IMG/VR virus record: IMGVR_UViG_3300030099_004531 | Span: 1 to 28,326 of that record | Direction: 5' to 3' (one strand) | From: a virus | DNA: 28,326 nt | Shown: one piece after another, positions 16,758-23,964 of the stretch | Position numbering within the stretch: position 1 is the stretch's first letter | Layout of the letters: each line of letters opens with the position of its first letter | Translations under genes and position numbers: made by a program | Notes under the pieces: generated by a model | What the model saw: only the letters and a program-made list of their open reading frames with translations | Told to the model about the DNA's origin: nothing | Database searches by the model: none

Positions 16758-18629
16758 TTACTGAATTAATCCTGGGGCTATAAGTCCGCCCATGGCGTTG
16801 TGTTGATGGGGGCGAACACCATCGGGGGGATTTGGAGTAAATTCTAACATTATTGTTGTATGTTTCTTTAAGCCAGGAATTTTCACTCCCCAGAAATCAG
16901 TGAGACGAATATTAATTTCATTCAATATAATTTCAGCATCATTATTTAATGCTATACTTGTGGGATTTTGAAATTCATACCAGTATGCTCCATCTTCTTG
17001 GTCTCCATTATATACTGATTTAAGACGACCACAAGCAACAATAGGAGCAATTTGTCCTGTTGAACCTAATCGTCCCATGATGGGGAGATTTGGTATTTGA
17101 ATTAGAAAGTTCTGATTAGTATCAAACTGGTCTTCTTCATTTGTTCCCAAGGCATCACTTGCCGTCCAACCAACAGCAGAAGTGGATTTCGCAAGTTGCT
17201 TAAAGTCCTCTACTTCGTAGCCAAGAACTCCATTAGAATTTGCTGGTTGAGATAATTCCATTAAATCATTATCATTCTTAGGGAATGTGTTGAGGTTGTC
17301 GTATGCTTGACGGGCTGCTATACCCCATACTTCAGTTTGAACTGAACCGTCCCAACCAGCGGCTGGAGCAATATCACCATTACCTTTACCACTTGGATTT
17401 ACAACTTTTAATAACTGTTGGTCTCCTGCTTGTCCTGAACCTGGACTGAGGCATTTCCATACACAATTTAATCTTTCTGATTTACACATACGGTTAAAAA
17501 ATTTCGGTCCGTTTCCAAGTGGGAAAGTATCTACAAGAGTTGGAGGCACACCATCATTAACACTTTCAAGCCAAATTTGACTTTCAAGCCAATCAGCATC
17601 AGGAGAAGCAGGATTAGGATTGAATGCTACAATACGCTGATGGACTACAATATCCCAACCAGCAGCACAATCTTGGTCGGAGATGAGTGGTTTTCCTACT
17701 ACATCAATCTCTCCAGCACCACCTTGTTCGTTGGGAATACCACGAAAAATTTGAATATTAATACTATTTGGAGTAGCACCTTCTACAAGTCTCCAACCAT
17801 GATTACACCACATATCTGATTTACCAGCAGCCCAATCATCTTGTGCTGATGGTGTATCAGTGCTTGGGGCTTTTTGAAATTGTCTCATAGCGGGTTCATA
17901 AACATATCCACCACCACATAATTGACTTTCTACATTATTAGTTGGGTCAGGACTTTGACCCATATTGAATACTAAAGCACTATCACCAGGGGTGTATTGA
18001 GATGCGTCGGGAACACCAGCAACTCGTCTTGGAACAACTGGAAACCAAGCAAACTCTTTATCGTAAGCGGCACTAAAATTTTCTTTTTCTGTATCGGCAA
18101 CTAATTGTGTAGCACCAGGGGCATTAATAATTTTTAGTGGTTGGTCGTCTGTGTTTTCAGTAGATTTATAATCAGCCCAATCACCTTCTCCTTGGTCGGG
18201 AGGAACTTGAACCTTTACAAACATTTCTACTGCTCCACCGTTAATTCTAAATCCAGTTCCTCCAGTCTTTTCTGTTCCAGCAACAGCGGAAAATCCACAA
18301 TATCCTGGAAGGACACCATTATCTAATGCTTGATTGGCTGCCTTAGTCATTTCTTCAACCAGAGTAGTTCCATTAGCAGGATATGCTCCATGCGGTATTT
18401 TTACGATTACATTATTCAGACCGAACTGTTCTCCATCTCTCCCAAATCCAATTGTGAAAGTATCATTACCAGAAGTAATAACTACCTCTTCTTTTCCTGC
18501 TTCAGGAACATTAATTCCATATCCTAAGCAGCGAACTTGTGTATGTGGGGCTAATCTTAAATTAGATTGTAGCATATTGGTGAATTCGGCTGGGTCATCA
18601 TCACGAGAAGTCAAAGCAATTAAACTCAT
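16758..18629 (-). CDS. Beta-rich virion structural protein (623 aa)
   Basis: The N-terminal segment (SRDDDPAEFTNMLQSNLRL, then TQVRCLGYGINVP) and IVKIPHGAYPANGTTLVEEM near residues 75-95 look like the fibre- or vertex-anchoring beta domains of virus structural proteins. The last 110 residues have FLIQIPNLPIMGRLGS, then IALNNDAEIILNEINIRLTD and LKKHTTIMLEFTPNP. This arrangement recurs, as I recall, in minor capsid proteins of algal polinton-like viruses and mimivirus relatives. It is therefore a candidate penton or vertex component, since no separate single-jelly-roll penton gene is seen. It shares a local pattern with the giant 1968-residue protein. The late motif abuts the ATG. Confidence 0.8.
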   Translation of the reverse strand: MSLIALTSRDDDPAEFTNMLQSNLRLAPHTQVRCLGYGINVPEAGKEEVVITSGNDTFTIGFGRDGEQFGLNNVIVKIPHGAYPANGTTLVEEMTKAANQALDNGVLPGYCGFSAVAGTEKTGGTGFRINGGAVEMFVKVQVPPDQGEGDWADYKSTENTDDQPLKIINAPGATQLVADTEKENFSAAYDKEFAWFPVVPRRVAGVPDASQYTPGDSALVFNMGQSPDPTNNVESQLCGGGYVYEPAMRQFQKAPSTDTPSAQDDWAAGKSDMWCNHGWRLVEGATPNSINIQIFRGIPNEQGGAGEIDVVGKPLISDQDCAAGWDIVVHQRIVAFNPNPASPDADWLESQIWLESVNDGVPPTLVDTFPLGNGPKFFNRMCKSERLNCVWKCLSPGSGQAGDQQLLKVVNPSGKGNGDIAPAAGWDGSVQTEVWGIAARQAYDNLNTFPKNDNDLMELSQPANSNGVLGYEVEDFKQLAKSTSAVGWTASDALGTNEEDQFDTNQNFLIQIPNLPIMGRLGSTGQIAPIVACGRLKSVYNGDQEDGAYWYEFQNPTSIALNNDAEIILNEINIRLTDFWGVKIPGLKKHTTIMLEFTPNPPDGVRPHQHNAMGGLIAPGLIQ

Positions 18630-18650
18630 TTTATTATATAATAAAGATTA
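18630..18650 (-). promoter_or_regulatory. Late-type promoter motif
   Basis: Minus-strand TCTTTATTATATAATAAA is one A from the ATG at 18629. It is divergent from the plus-strand TATA box ending at 18683; the two start codons are only 54 bp apart. Confidence 0.85.
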
Positions 18651-18671
18651 GAAAATATTTTTTTATATTTA

Positions 18672-18683
18672 CAATATATAAAT
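18672..18683 (+). promoter_or_regulatory. TATA-like promoter
   Basis: CAATATATAAAT abuts the ATG at 18684, back-to-back with the late promoter of the minus-strand structural gene. Confidence 0.55.
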
Positions 18684-18944
18684 ATGAAAAATCAGAATTT
18701 CAAATTTTTAGAGCGGACTAACAAGCCAAGTAAGCGTCAAACCATGGGAACTGACCCATCTGCTATGTGTGATTGTGAAGCAAGACATTCCAATCCTTTC
18801 TCTAAAACCTTACTGTCGTGTGAGAAGAAAGCAAAAGAAAAGCCTAAAATTGATGAGACAACTATGTTTGAAGGATTACAAAAACCCAAAAGAAAAGTTG
18901 GTAAAAGAAAACAACAAGCAACAAAGAGAGGAGCAGAATACTGA
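18684..18944 (+). CDS. Small basic hypothetical protein
   Basis: An 86-residue Lys/Arg-rich protein with three cysteines, CDC at 29-31 and C46. The middle reads MGTDPSAMCDCEARHSNPF and the tail is Lys-rich (KRKVGKRKQQATKRG). No family is recognised. The TATA box touching the ATG and the orientation away from the late block support a real gene. It ends at the iteron island and converges with the primase-helicase gene. The basic tail is compatible with DNA or RNA binding. Confidence 0.65.
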   Translation: MKNQNFKFLERTNKPSKRQTMGTDPSAMCDCEARHSNPFSKTLLSCEKKAKEKPKIDETTMFEGLQKPKRKVGKRKQQATKRGAEY

Positions 18945-18968
18945 TATATGTATATATCAAGTCAAAGG

Positions 18969-19078
18969 ATACATAACATACAAAGGATATTGTCGTCCAA
19001 AAGTATAGATTTGAGAGTTATATTTTTATAAATTTTTTTTTATAAAAATATGGTTTGTATGTTTTGTATGTTTTGTAT
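18969..19078. repeat. Inverted iteron arms (internal copy)
   Basis: The left arm at 18969-18991 and the right arm at 19047-19069 are reverse complements at 20 of 23 positions. The unit is ATACAAARC with a 9-bp period: ATACATAAC and ATACAAAGG on the left, GGTTTGTAT, GTTTTGTAT and GTTTTGTAT on the right (19052-19078). The left genome end has the same unit at 80-106 and 172-198. Confidence 0.8.
19020..19051. terminator. Perfect 13-bp AT hairpin between convergent genes
   Basis: The arms 19020-19032 and 19039-19051 are perfectly complementary around a 6-nt loop (TATTTTTATAAA versus TTTATAAAAATA, plus an outer A-T pair). It lies between the 3' ends of the 18684-18944 gene and the replication gene, so it could terminate both transcripts. 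It also sits inside the iteron palindrome and could be a DNA cruciform. Confidence 0.55.
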
Positions 19079-19128
19079 TTATAAGGTAGTATATATAAAA
19101 GGCATCTTTTCAACCCAGGAACATTCCA

Positions 19129-22100
19129 TTAATCAAAACTCACACTAATTTTGTTGTCCCAATCAATAACACCCATCGGTTCATACTCATTAATCACATC
19201 AATACGCTGTATTCCTGCCTCTGCGATAATCCATTCAGCAAATTTTTTGAAGTCTCGGGTTTTGAAAACTTCATCTTCATTTTTACGAACTTTACATTCG
19301 TATTTGTATTTATCTTCACCCTCCAACTTATACTCAATCACATCAGCGTCCATTTCTAATATCTCTTCATCTTCATCATCATAATCAGTATATTCATATT
19401 GACGGTGAATTTGTCGCCATTCACTACACGGTTTCTTTCCCATCATCTTTTTTTTTTTAACTGGTTCTACTGTATCCAAATCTACATTAATAATTGTATC
19501 TTCGTTTGGTGTAATATCATATTCCATAGTAGTATCAACCTCTTCAAATGGTAGTGTAGTTCCAGGATTATCGCTCCAACCATTTGTAAAGAATTTTCTG
19601 CTTTCAGCGAGAGGAGGAAATTTTACACAATATCTTCTGTTGAAAGCAGAGCGTTGTCCTGCCTCTACTTTGTGTTTGGGAACAAGTTTATATAACTCAC
19701 GCCAGAACTGAGTAAATCTCTTACTACCACCATACTCAGTCTTGGTGTAATCACAATAACTTTCTTCCAAGAATTTCTTAGGAAATACATCACCACATCT
19801 GTAAATTTTTTCAGTTTCTTGATTACCAGTTTCTGGCGACCATGATGTTTCTTTGACTGAATAGAATTCATCATTTTGTAAGCAATAGTAAAGCCAAGCC
19901 TTTACATTAGACATACCAATTTGGGCGACAGCAAGACCAATTTCGGTTTCATCAAATTGTTTGGGGTCAAAGTCTCCAAGCGGATATGTGTAAAGATAAT
20001 ACGCAAATAATTCAGGTTGTTTTGCGATTTCCCAAATGGGTTTGAAATGTTTGCGTTTCTCATCATTTGTAATACCAGCATATTTATTAGACAAATCAAG
20101 AATGTAATATCTACGAGAACCAATATCTTTGGGACACATAAAATCTTCATTAGTTGAAATCAAAACATTATGATACGCATCTTGCGTATATTCATCTTTG
20201 AATTTCTTTTTAATTTGTTGATGTTCTTCTGTAATGAATACTTTGACTTTGGCTGCTGACTTATCCTTGCCCCACAGAGCCTCATCAAGATTGATGAAAC
20301 ACTTATCAGCCATAATATCGTTGAAACCCTCAGGAAATTCATTCAACGATACACTATGATACTCACCAATAATGTTCTTCATCATACCAACAATAACAGA
20401 TTTACCTGCTCCTTCAAAATCCGATTTAAGACATAATGCTACTTTTGTCTTTTCACATGGTCTCTGTAATACTTGTGCGAACCAACTTATTACATAGTCA
20501 AATCGGTTTTGTTTATTATTACACCAAATCTTCATTATATGGTCTAAGACTGGTTTCATTAGTTCTTCTACATCTTCGTGTTTAATACCCTTGTGTTTCA
20601 TATAAGCCTCCGCAACAGATTTGGTAATCGCAAAACCTTGGAAAGTATTAAACATACGACCACGGTCATCAAAGTTTTCTGCTGGTTTAAATCCCATATA
20701 ACATCTACGATGTTGCTTAGGATAATGTAGCCAACAATCAACTGGATTAATCCAAGCCTCACCACCATGATTATATCTCTTGGAAGTTTTCTCACCAGCC
20801 TTACCTGTTTCAACCCAATAGTTCATCTTAGGTTTAAATCTCCAACACAAGTAATAATCTTTGAGACCTTTCGCAGTCTTAACACTATACATATAACCGT
20901 AATTATATAAGACATACTCCGATTGTCCTTTCTTATCAATATAACAGAGATGGTCGTTTAGCAATTCTCCAATCGCATTTAATCCATTTTGGAAATCTTC
21001 CTCAGCACTATCCCAATCACTTCTCACATGCTGACCTCCTGCTCCTTCCCAAAATGCTTTCTCATAATCACTTGTTTCTTTCCAATCAATCTCTGAGTTT
21101 TGTCCGCTACAACCAAAACAGTATTGGACTAATTTTTGTTTCAAAGGTAAATATAGTAGCCAGAAATTGTTAGATTTATGAATACAACCAGTAAAGGGAC
21201 AAGTTCTCGCACATTCCGCTTTACCAAGGTCAATCATAAATTTACCATCTGGTTGCTTAGAAATATGATGTTTGTATCCTTCTTCCTCGTCCCATTCCTC
21301 TTGGATAAATTTCCATACAGGTAATTTTTTGAAATCTTCAACAGTATGAATTTTCTTAGTTCTTTTAATATTAATTTGTTCCTTTTTAGTAATAGCAGTA
21401 GGGACTTCACTTTCTATCACCTGTTTTTTATTACCACCAGTTTCACTTCTACGCCGATAAACAGTTTTCATATATTTGATAAATTCTTTGTATGATGGTT
21501 CTTTTTTGAGTTTCTTCATCTTGAACCATTTTGGAAGTTTTTGTAATGTTTCTCTTTGTGAAAATGTAGATATAGTCGGTGTTCTTCTACCACCATAATT
21601 GGTTGCTTGTCTTTCATCTTTGGCGTCTTCGTCCCACCTCCCATCTTTGGCGACTTTTTTGAAATCAACTTTGACTGATGCGTCTTCAACCTTAGGGTGT
21701 AGTAAATGGAAGTCTCCATATTTCGCTGTTATTTGTCCTGTTCCTGAAATCCCCATAAACGCTTCGTCATCAGGAATGAGATAGTGATAAGACCAAGGTT
21801 TAGTAGGATTTCTATCTTTATAACATTGTTTGAGAAATGGAAATTCCTCTTCAAAACTTTCATATAATTTTGGATTATCTTTATCATCAAAATCAAGTAG
21901 GGCTAATTTACCGTCCAACAAGATACTAACCCCCTTCTCTCCTGCGTAAATATCATTTAATGTTTTTGCCTCCTCTTTATTCGTAAGTTTTAATGCTCCA
22001 ATACGACGAGCATATTCCATATTATAGGCTTCTCCTCCATTAAGCCTTTGGTTATTTTTATCATATCCCTTAGCATACCATTCTTCGTGAAAGTCGGCTG

Positions 22101-22236
22101 CTACTCTAACCCATTTTTGCTGAGCCTTACCATTTGGTTTATTTGTATTTTCAGCAGGAACAGGGCAGTAGCCATAGCGTAAAAGTTCGTTATGAACTTT
22201 GAGATTTGCGGAAATCTGTTGAGTGTGTGTAGTCAT
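19129..22236 (-). CDS. Primase-polymerase / superfamily 3 helicase replication protein
   Basis: A 1035-residue protein. Residues about 100-185 form a primase-polymerase-like core with LDFDD (114-118), SYHYLIP (149-155) and GDFHLLHP (174-181). A zinc-binding module follows with C342, C346, C351, H353, C373 and C376 (TCPFTGCIHKSNNFW, then CFGC), like that next to the D5/primase domains of large viruses. The helicase has Walker A SDFEGAGKS (605-613), Walker B CFINLDE (646-652), sensor-1 VLISTN (691-696) and the Arg finger GSRRYYIL (707-714). It would unwind and prime viral DNA and may also synthesise it, as no separate DNA polymerase is present. The late helicase part is followed by about 300 residues with an acidic stretch (DYDDEDEEILEMD). 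An early-type promoter precedes the start. Confidence 0.92.
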   Translation of the reverse strand: MTTHTQQISANLKVHNELLRYGYCPVPAENTNKPNGKAQQKWVRVAADFHEEWYAKGYDKNNQRLNGGEAYNMEYARRIGALKLTNKEEAKTLNDIYAGEKGVSILLDGKLALLDFDDKDNPKLYESFEEEFPFLKQCYKDRNPTKPWSYHYLIPDDEAFMGISGTGQITAKYGDFHLLHPKVEDASVKVDFKKVAKDGRWDEDAKDERQATNYGGRRTPTISTFSQRETLQKLPKWFKMKKLKKEPSYKEFIKYMKTVYRRRSETGGNKKQVIESEVPTAITKKEQINIKRTKKIHTVEDFKKLPVWKFIQEEWDEEEGYKHHISKQPDGKFMIDLGKAECARTCPFTGCIHKSNNFWLLYLPLKQKLVQYCFGCSGQNSEIDWKETSDYEKAFWEGAGGQHVRSDWDSAEEDFQNGLNAIGELLNDHLCYIDKKGQSEYVLYNYGYMYSVKTAKGLKDYYLCWRFKPKMNYWVETGKAGEKTSKRYNHGGEAWINPVDCWLHYPKQHRRCYMGFKPAENFDDRGRMFNTFQGFAITKSVAEAYMKHKGIKHEDVEELMKPVLDHIMKIWCNNKQNRFDYVISWFAQVLQRPCEKTKVALCLKSDFEGAGKSVIVGMMKNIIGEYHSVSLNEFPEGFNDIMADKCFINLDEALWGKDKSAAKVKVFITEEHQQIKKKFKDEYTQDAYHNVLISTNEDFMCPKDIGSRRYYILDLSNKYAGITNDEKRKHFKPIWEIAKQPELFAYYLYTYPLGDFDPKQFDETEIGLAVAQIGMSNVKAWLYYCLQNDEFYSVKETSWSPETGNQETEKIYRCGDVFPKKFLEESYCDYTKTEYGGSKRFTQFWRELYKLVPKHKVEAGQRSAFNRRYCVKFPPLAESRKFFTNGWSDNPGTTLPFEEVDTTMEYDITPNEDTIINVDLDTVEPVKKKKMMGKKPCSEWRQIHRQYEYTDYDDEDEEILEMDADVIEYKLEGEDKYKYECKVRKNEDEVFKTRDFKKFAEWIIAEAGIQRIDVINEYEPMGVIDWDNKISVSFD

Positions 22237-22284
22237 TCTTATATATAGTATATATATTATTTTTCTTTTTAAATCAATTTTTTT
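22237..22284 (-). promoter_or_regulatory. Early promoter: TATA box plus AAATTGATTTAAAAA element
   Basis: On the minus strand, an AAATTGATTTAAAAA-type element (22267-22284) is followed by TATATATACTATATATAA ending three bases before the ATG at 22236. The same two-part layout precedes the recombinase and RING genes. Confidence 0.75.
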
Positions 22285-22308
22285 AAAAAATCAAATTTTA
22301 AAAAAATT
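22276..22308. terminator. Perfect 13-bp AT hairpin
   Basis: The arms AATTTTTTTAAAA (22276-22288) and TTTTAAAAAAATT (22296-22308) are perfectly complementary with a 7-nt loop. It lies downstream of the 94-residue gene on the minus strand and overlaps the upstream element of the replication-gene promoter. It could mark the 3' end of the preceding transcript. Confidence 0.5.
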
Positions 22309-22344
22309 AATGATATTACTTAAAAAATTCCTAAAAGTCCTTAA

Positions 22345-22629
22345 TTATTTTTCTTGCGGATTTTCAATAATTTCAGGGGTTTCGTCCTTAATATCTGGGA
22401 CAACTTTGTTTTTGTGATAATAATTCTTTGATGCTTTTCGTGAAGCAGCCTTACCCTTATCAGTTTGTCTCCATTTCTGATAGGCTTTTCTTTTATATTC
22501 TTGCTGTTTTCGGTCTCTTGTGAGAATTTGCCCGATTTTGTGAAGCGGATATTTAATATCGTTGAATACAATACAGTCCTCGTCAGTAAGAAAGGACGGT
22601 ATTTCTTGTGTTTGTGTGTTAGTAGTCAT
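22345..22629 (-). CDS. Small basic hypothetical protein
   Basis: A 94-residue protein. The first 35 residues are mixed (IPSFLTDEDCIVFNDIKYPL). The middle is a Tyr/Lys/Arg-rich helix-like segment (YKRKAYQKWRQTDKGKAASR, then NYYHKNK) and the tail is acidic and Pro-containing. The YQKWRQTDKGK-type repeat resembles short basic repeats near HNH or zinc-ribbon proteins in phages and large viruses, but no catalytic residues are present. An early-type TATA box abuts the start. It lies directly upstream of the replication gene on the same strand, so co-expression is likely. Confidence 0.7.
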   Translation of the reverse strand: MTTNTQTQEIPSFLTDEDCIVFNDIKYPLHKIGQILTRDRKQQEYKRKAYQKWRQTDKGKAASRKASKNYYHKNKVVPDIKDETPEIIENPQEK

Positions 22630-22650
22630 TTTCTTATATATACATATATT
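22630..22650 (-). promoter_or_regulatory. Early-type TATA promoter
   Basis: On the minus strand AATATATGTATATATAAGAAA abuts the ATG at 22629. Confidence 0.6.
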
Positions 22651-22670
22651 ATTATTTTTAAATAATAATA
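22647..22670. terminator. AT hairpin downstream of the 132-aa gene
   Basis: TATTATTATTT (22647-22657) pairs perfectly with AAATAATAATA (22660-22670) around a very short loop. It lies 19 bp beyond the stop of the minus-strand gene at 22689 and just upstream of the next promoter. Confidence 0.45.
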
Positions 22671-22688
22671 ATATATATTATAATTTTT

Positions 22689-23087
22689 CTATTTTTTAAA
22701 TCCCATCAAAGTCTTCGCAAGACTTACTCGTTTCTTCATAAGAGGGGTCATTTTAAAATGTTTTCCATGAAAGTCAAATTCACTTCCTACCTCTACTTTA
22801 TCAAGTTTATTCATTTCACTTTTTTTGAAACGATAATCACTTGCTACTTTAAGTTGGCGATGTAAAGCACCCTCTTTAATTTTAATGTTTGCGTTTTCAT
22901 CTGCTCCTTCAGATTTACGAAGTTTAATAACTTCTGTTTTGGGTTTAGTTGATTTCTTTTTGGAGAATGGTTTTTTCTTTTCCTTCTCATCGTGTCCTTT
23001 ACGATGAAAGTCTTTGTCTCCACGCTTAGTGGTGTAATCTAAATCTCCTTTGTGAGTTTTGGATTTCATTCCTTTTTTTGGCGGCAT
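22689..23087 (-). CDS. Basic protein with SKTHKGDLD domain, paralogue 1
   Basis: A 132-residue, very Lys-rich protein. Its N-terminal 40 residues (KKGMKSKTHKGDLDYTTKRG, then DKDFHRKGHDEKE) are nearly the same as those of the 111-residue protein at 23588-23923, which indicates a duplication. The C-terminal half (LKVASDYRFKKSEM, then GSEFDFHGKHFKMTP) is unique to this copy. The composition suggests a packaged DNA-condensing or nucleic-acid-binding protein. I recall no assigned function for this domain. It clusters with two other basic proteins, and the other two members carry late-type motifs. Its own upstream region lacks a clear match to either promoter class. Confidence 0.75.
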   Translation of the reverse strand: MPPKKGMKSKTHKGDLDYTTKRGDKDFHRKGHDEKEKKKPFSKKKSTKPKTEVIKLRKSEGADENANIKIKEGALHRQLKVASDYRFKKSEMNKLDKVEVGSEFDFHGKHFKMTPLMKKRVSLAKTLMGFKK

Positions 23088-23115
23088 CTTTTTAATGTAT
23101 AGAGAGAAAATAAAA

Positions 23116-23559
23116 TTATAAACTATTCATTATTCTTTTAATTTCTGCTTTCTTTTTCGCAAAGAAATTAGTAATCAATTTCTTATCATCTATATCCATT
23201 TTTCTTAAATCTGCGACATCTTTGGCTAAGGCTTCTCTAATTCCTGCGACATTCTCTTGTGTGAGAGTTTTACCTCCAACACTTTTACCACGCACTTTAT
23301 ATTTTGCTTTTACTCTACTGAATTTACCACTTTCATCTTTACCCTTTACTTTACTAATTGTTCTACCCTCTTTCTCTTCTTTTTCTCTCTGGGATTTCTT
23401 ACAACCAGATGAATGAGGAGCATCAGCACATTTGTGGAACTTGCGTAATGCTTTAACATTCCTTGTATCACGATACTTATTACCTCTTTTCTTTTCAGTA
23501 ATGGTTGCTCGTGGCGGGTTATTAGATGAAACACTTAAAATTTTCTTTTTCTTCGGCAT
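23116..23559 (-). CDS. Basic protein of the virion-type cluster
   Basis: I place the start at 23559 (MPKKKKILSVSSNN, 147 residues) instead of an in-frame ATG 54 bases upstream. The late-like motif TTATCTTATAATAAACAA abuts the downstream ATG, and the longer form would read through that motif. The protein is Lys/Arg-rich throughout. It has a possible metal site (KFHKCADAPHSSGCKK) near residue 45 and a charged helical C-terminus (LTNFFAKKK-like ending). It sits between two paralogous basic genes. A DNA-packing role is inferred from composition and neighbourhood only. Confidence 0.7.
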   Translation of the reverse strand: MPKKKKILSVSSNNPPRATITEKKRGNKYRDTRNVKALRKFHKCADAPHSSGCKKSQREKEEKEGRTISKVKGKDESGKFSRVKAKYKVRGKSVGGKTLTQENVAGIREALAKDVADLRKMDIDDKKLITNFFAKKKAEIKRIMNSL

Positions 23560-23580
23560 TTGTTTATTATAAGATAAGAA
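23560..23580 (-). promoter_or_regulatory. Late-type promoter motif (variant) that sets the start
   Basis: Minus-strand TTCTTATCTTATAATAAACAA abuts the ATG at 23559. It keeps the TATAATAAA core of the late motif and decides the start codon of the gene at 23116-23559. Confidence 0.65.
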
Positions 23581-23587
23581 AAAAAAG

Positions 23588-23923
23588 TTATATTCCTGTT
23601 CCATAATTATCACCTCTTTCTGTGCGTGGTGCTAAACCCATCATTTGACGATATTCTAACAGGCTCATTTTAGTATGCTTCATACCATGACGGCGATGCG
23701 AATGTTTCTGTTCTGCTTCATCACCCATTCCACTTCCACCTTCACCCATATCACCGTGGTTAGTAGGCATAAACGGACGACGGCTTTCTTTCTGGTCGTG
23801 TCCTTTACGATGGAAATCTTTATCTCCTTTCTTTGTAGTAAAGTCTAAATCTCCTTTGTGAGTTTTGGATTTTGCTCCTTTCTTTGAACTCCCTTTTTTT
23901 CGGTTGTGGCTTGATTTATACAT
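23588..23923 (-). CDS. Basic protein with SKTHKGDLD domain, paralogue 2
   Basis: A 111-residue protein. After a short Ser/Lys leader it carries KKGAKSKTHKGDLDFTTKKG and DKDFHRKGHDQKE, matching paralogue 1 at 22689-23087 almost residue for residue. The C-terminal half differs, with a Gly/Met-rich linker (MGEGGSGMGDE), a His-rich patch (HSHRRHGMKHTK) and MSLLEYRQMMGLAP. The late motif TCTTATTATATAATAAA touches the ATG, so it is probably a virion or core protein. Two copies with divergent tails suggest functional specialisation on a shared DNA- or capsid-binding domain. Confidence 0.78.
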   Translation of the reverse strand: MYKSSHNRKKGSSKKGAKSKTHKGDLDFTTKKGDKDFHRKGHDQKESRRPFMPTNHGDMGEGGSGMGDEAEQKHSHRRHGMKHTKMSLLEYRQMMGLAPRTERGDNYGTGI

Positions 23924-23940
23924 TTTATTATATAATAAGA
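23924..23940 (-). promoter_or_regulatory. Late-type promoter motif, back-to-back with a TATA box
   Basis: Minus-strand TCTTATTATATAATAAA abuts the ATG at 23923. Within 41 bp, a plus-strand TATA box (TTATATAATATATAA, ending at 23964) drives the divergent ORF at 23965. Confidence 0.75.
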
Positions 23941-23964
23941 AAAAAATTATTATATAATATATAA

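Larger units (their letters stand above)
18945..19128. other. Internal non-coding island resembling the genome terminus
   Basis: This 184-bp gap lies between two convergent genes. It contains two iterons (18969-18986), a perfect AT hairpin (19020-19051), three iterons in the opposite orientation (19052-19078) and GAACATTCCATTAATC (19119-19134, reaching into the last codons of the replication gene). The same elements occur in the same order at the left end. The terminal version reads GAACATTCCATT-CTCGCATT-AATC, differing by an 8-bp insertion bounded by CATT. Possible roles are a replication origin, a recombinase site or a relic of a terminus. Confidence 0.75.

Noticed and set aside
23560-23613. 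Longer N-terminus for the basic gene at 23116, starting at 23613
   Set aside because: The extension would translate the late promoter motif, giving an atypical hydrophobic leader; the downstream ATG sits exactly at the motif like other late genes.
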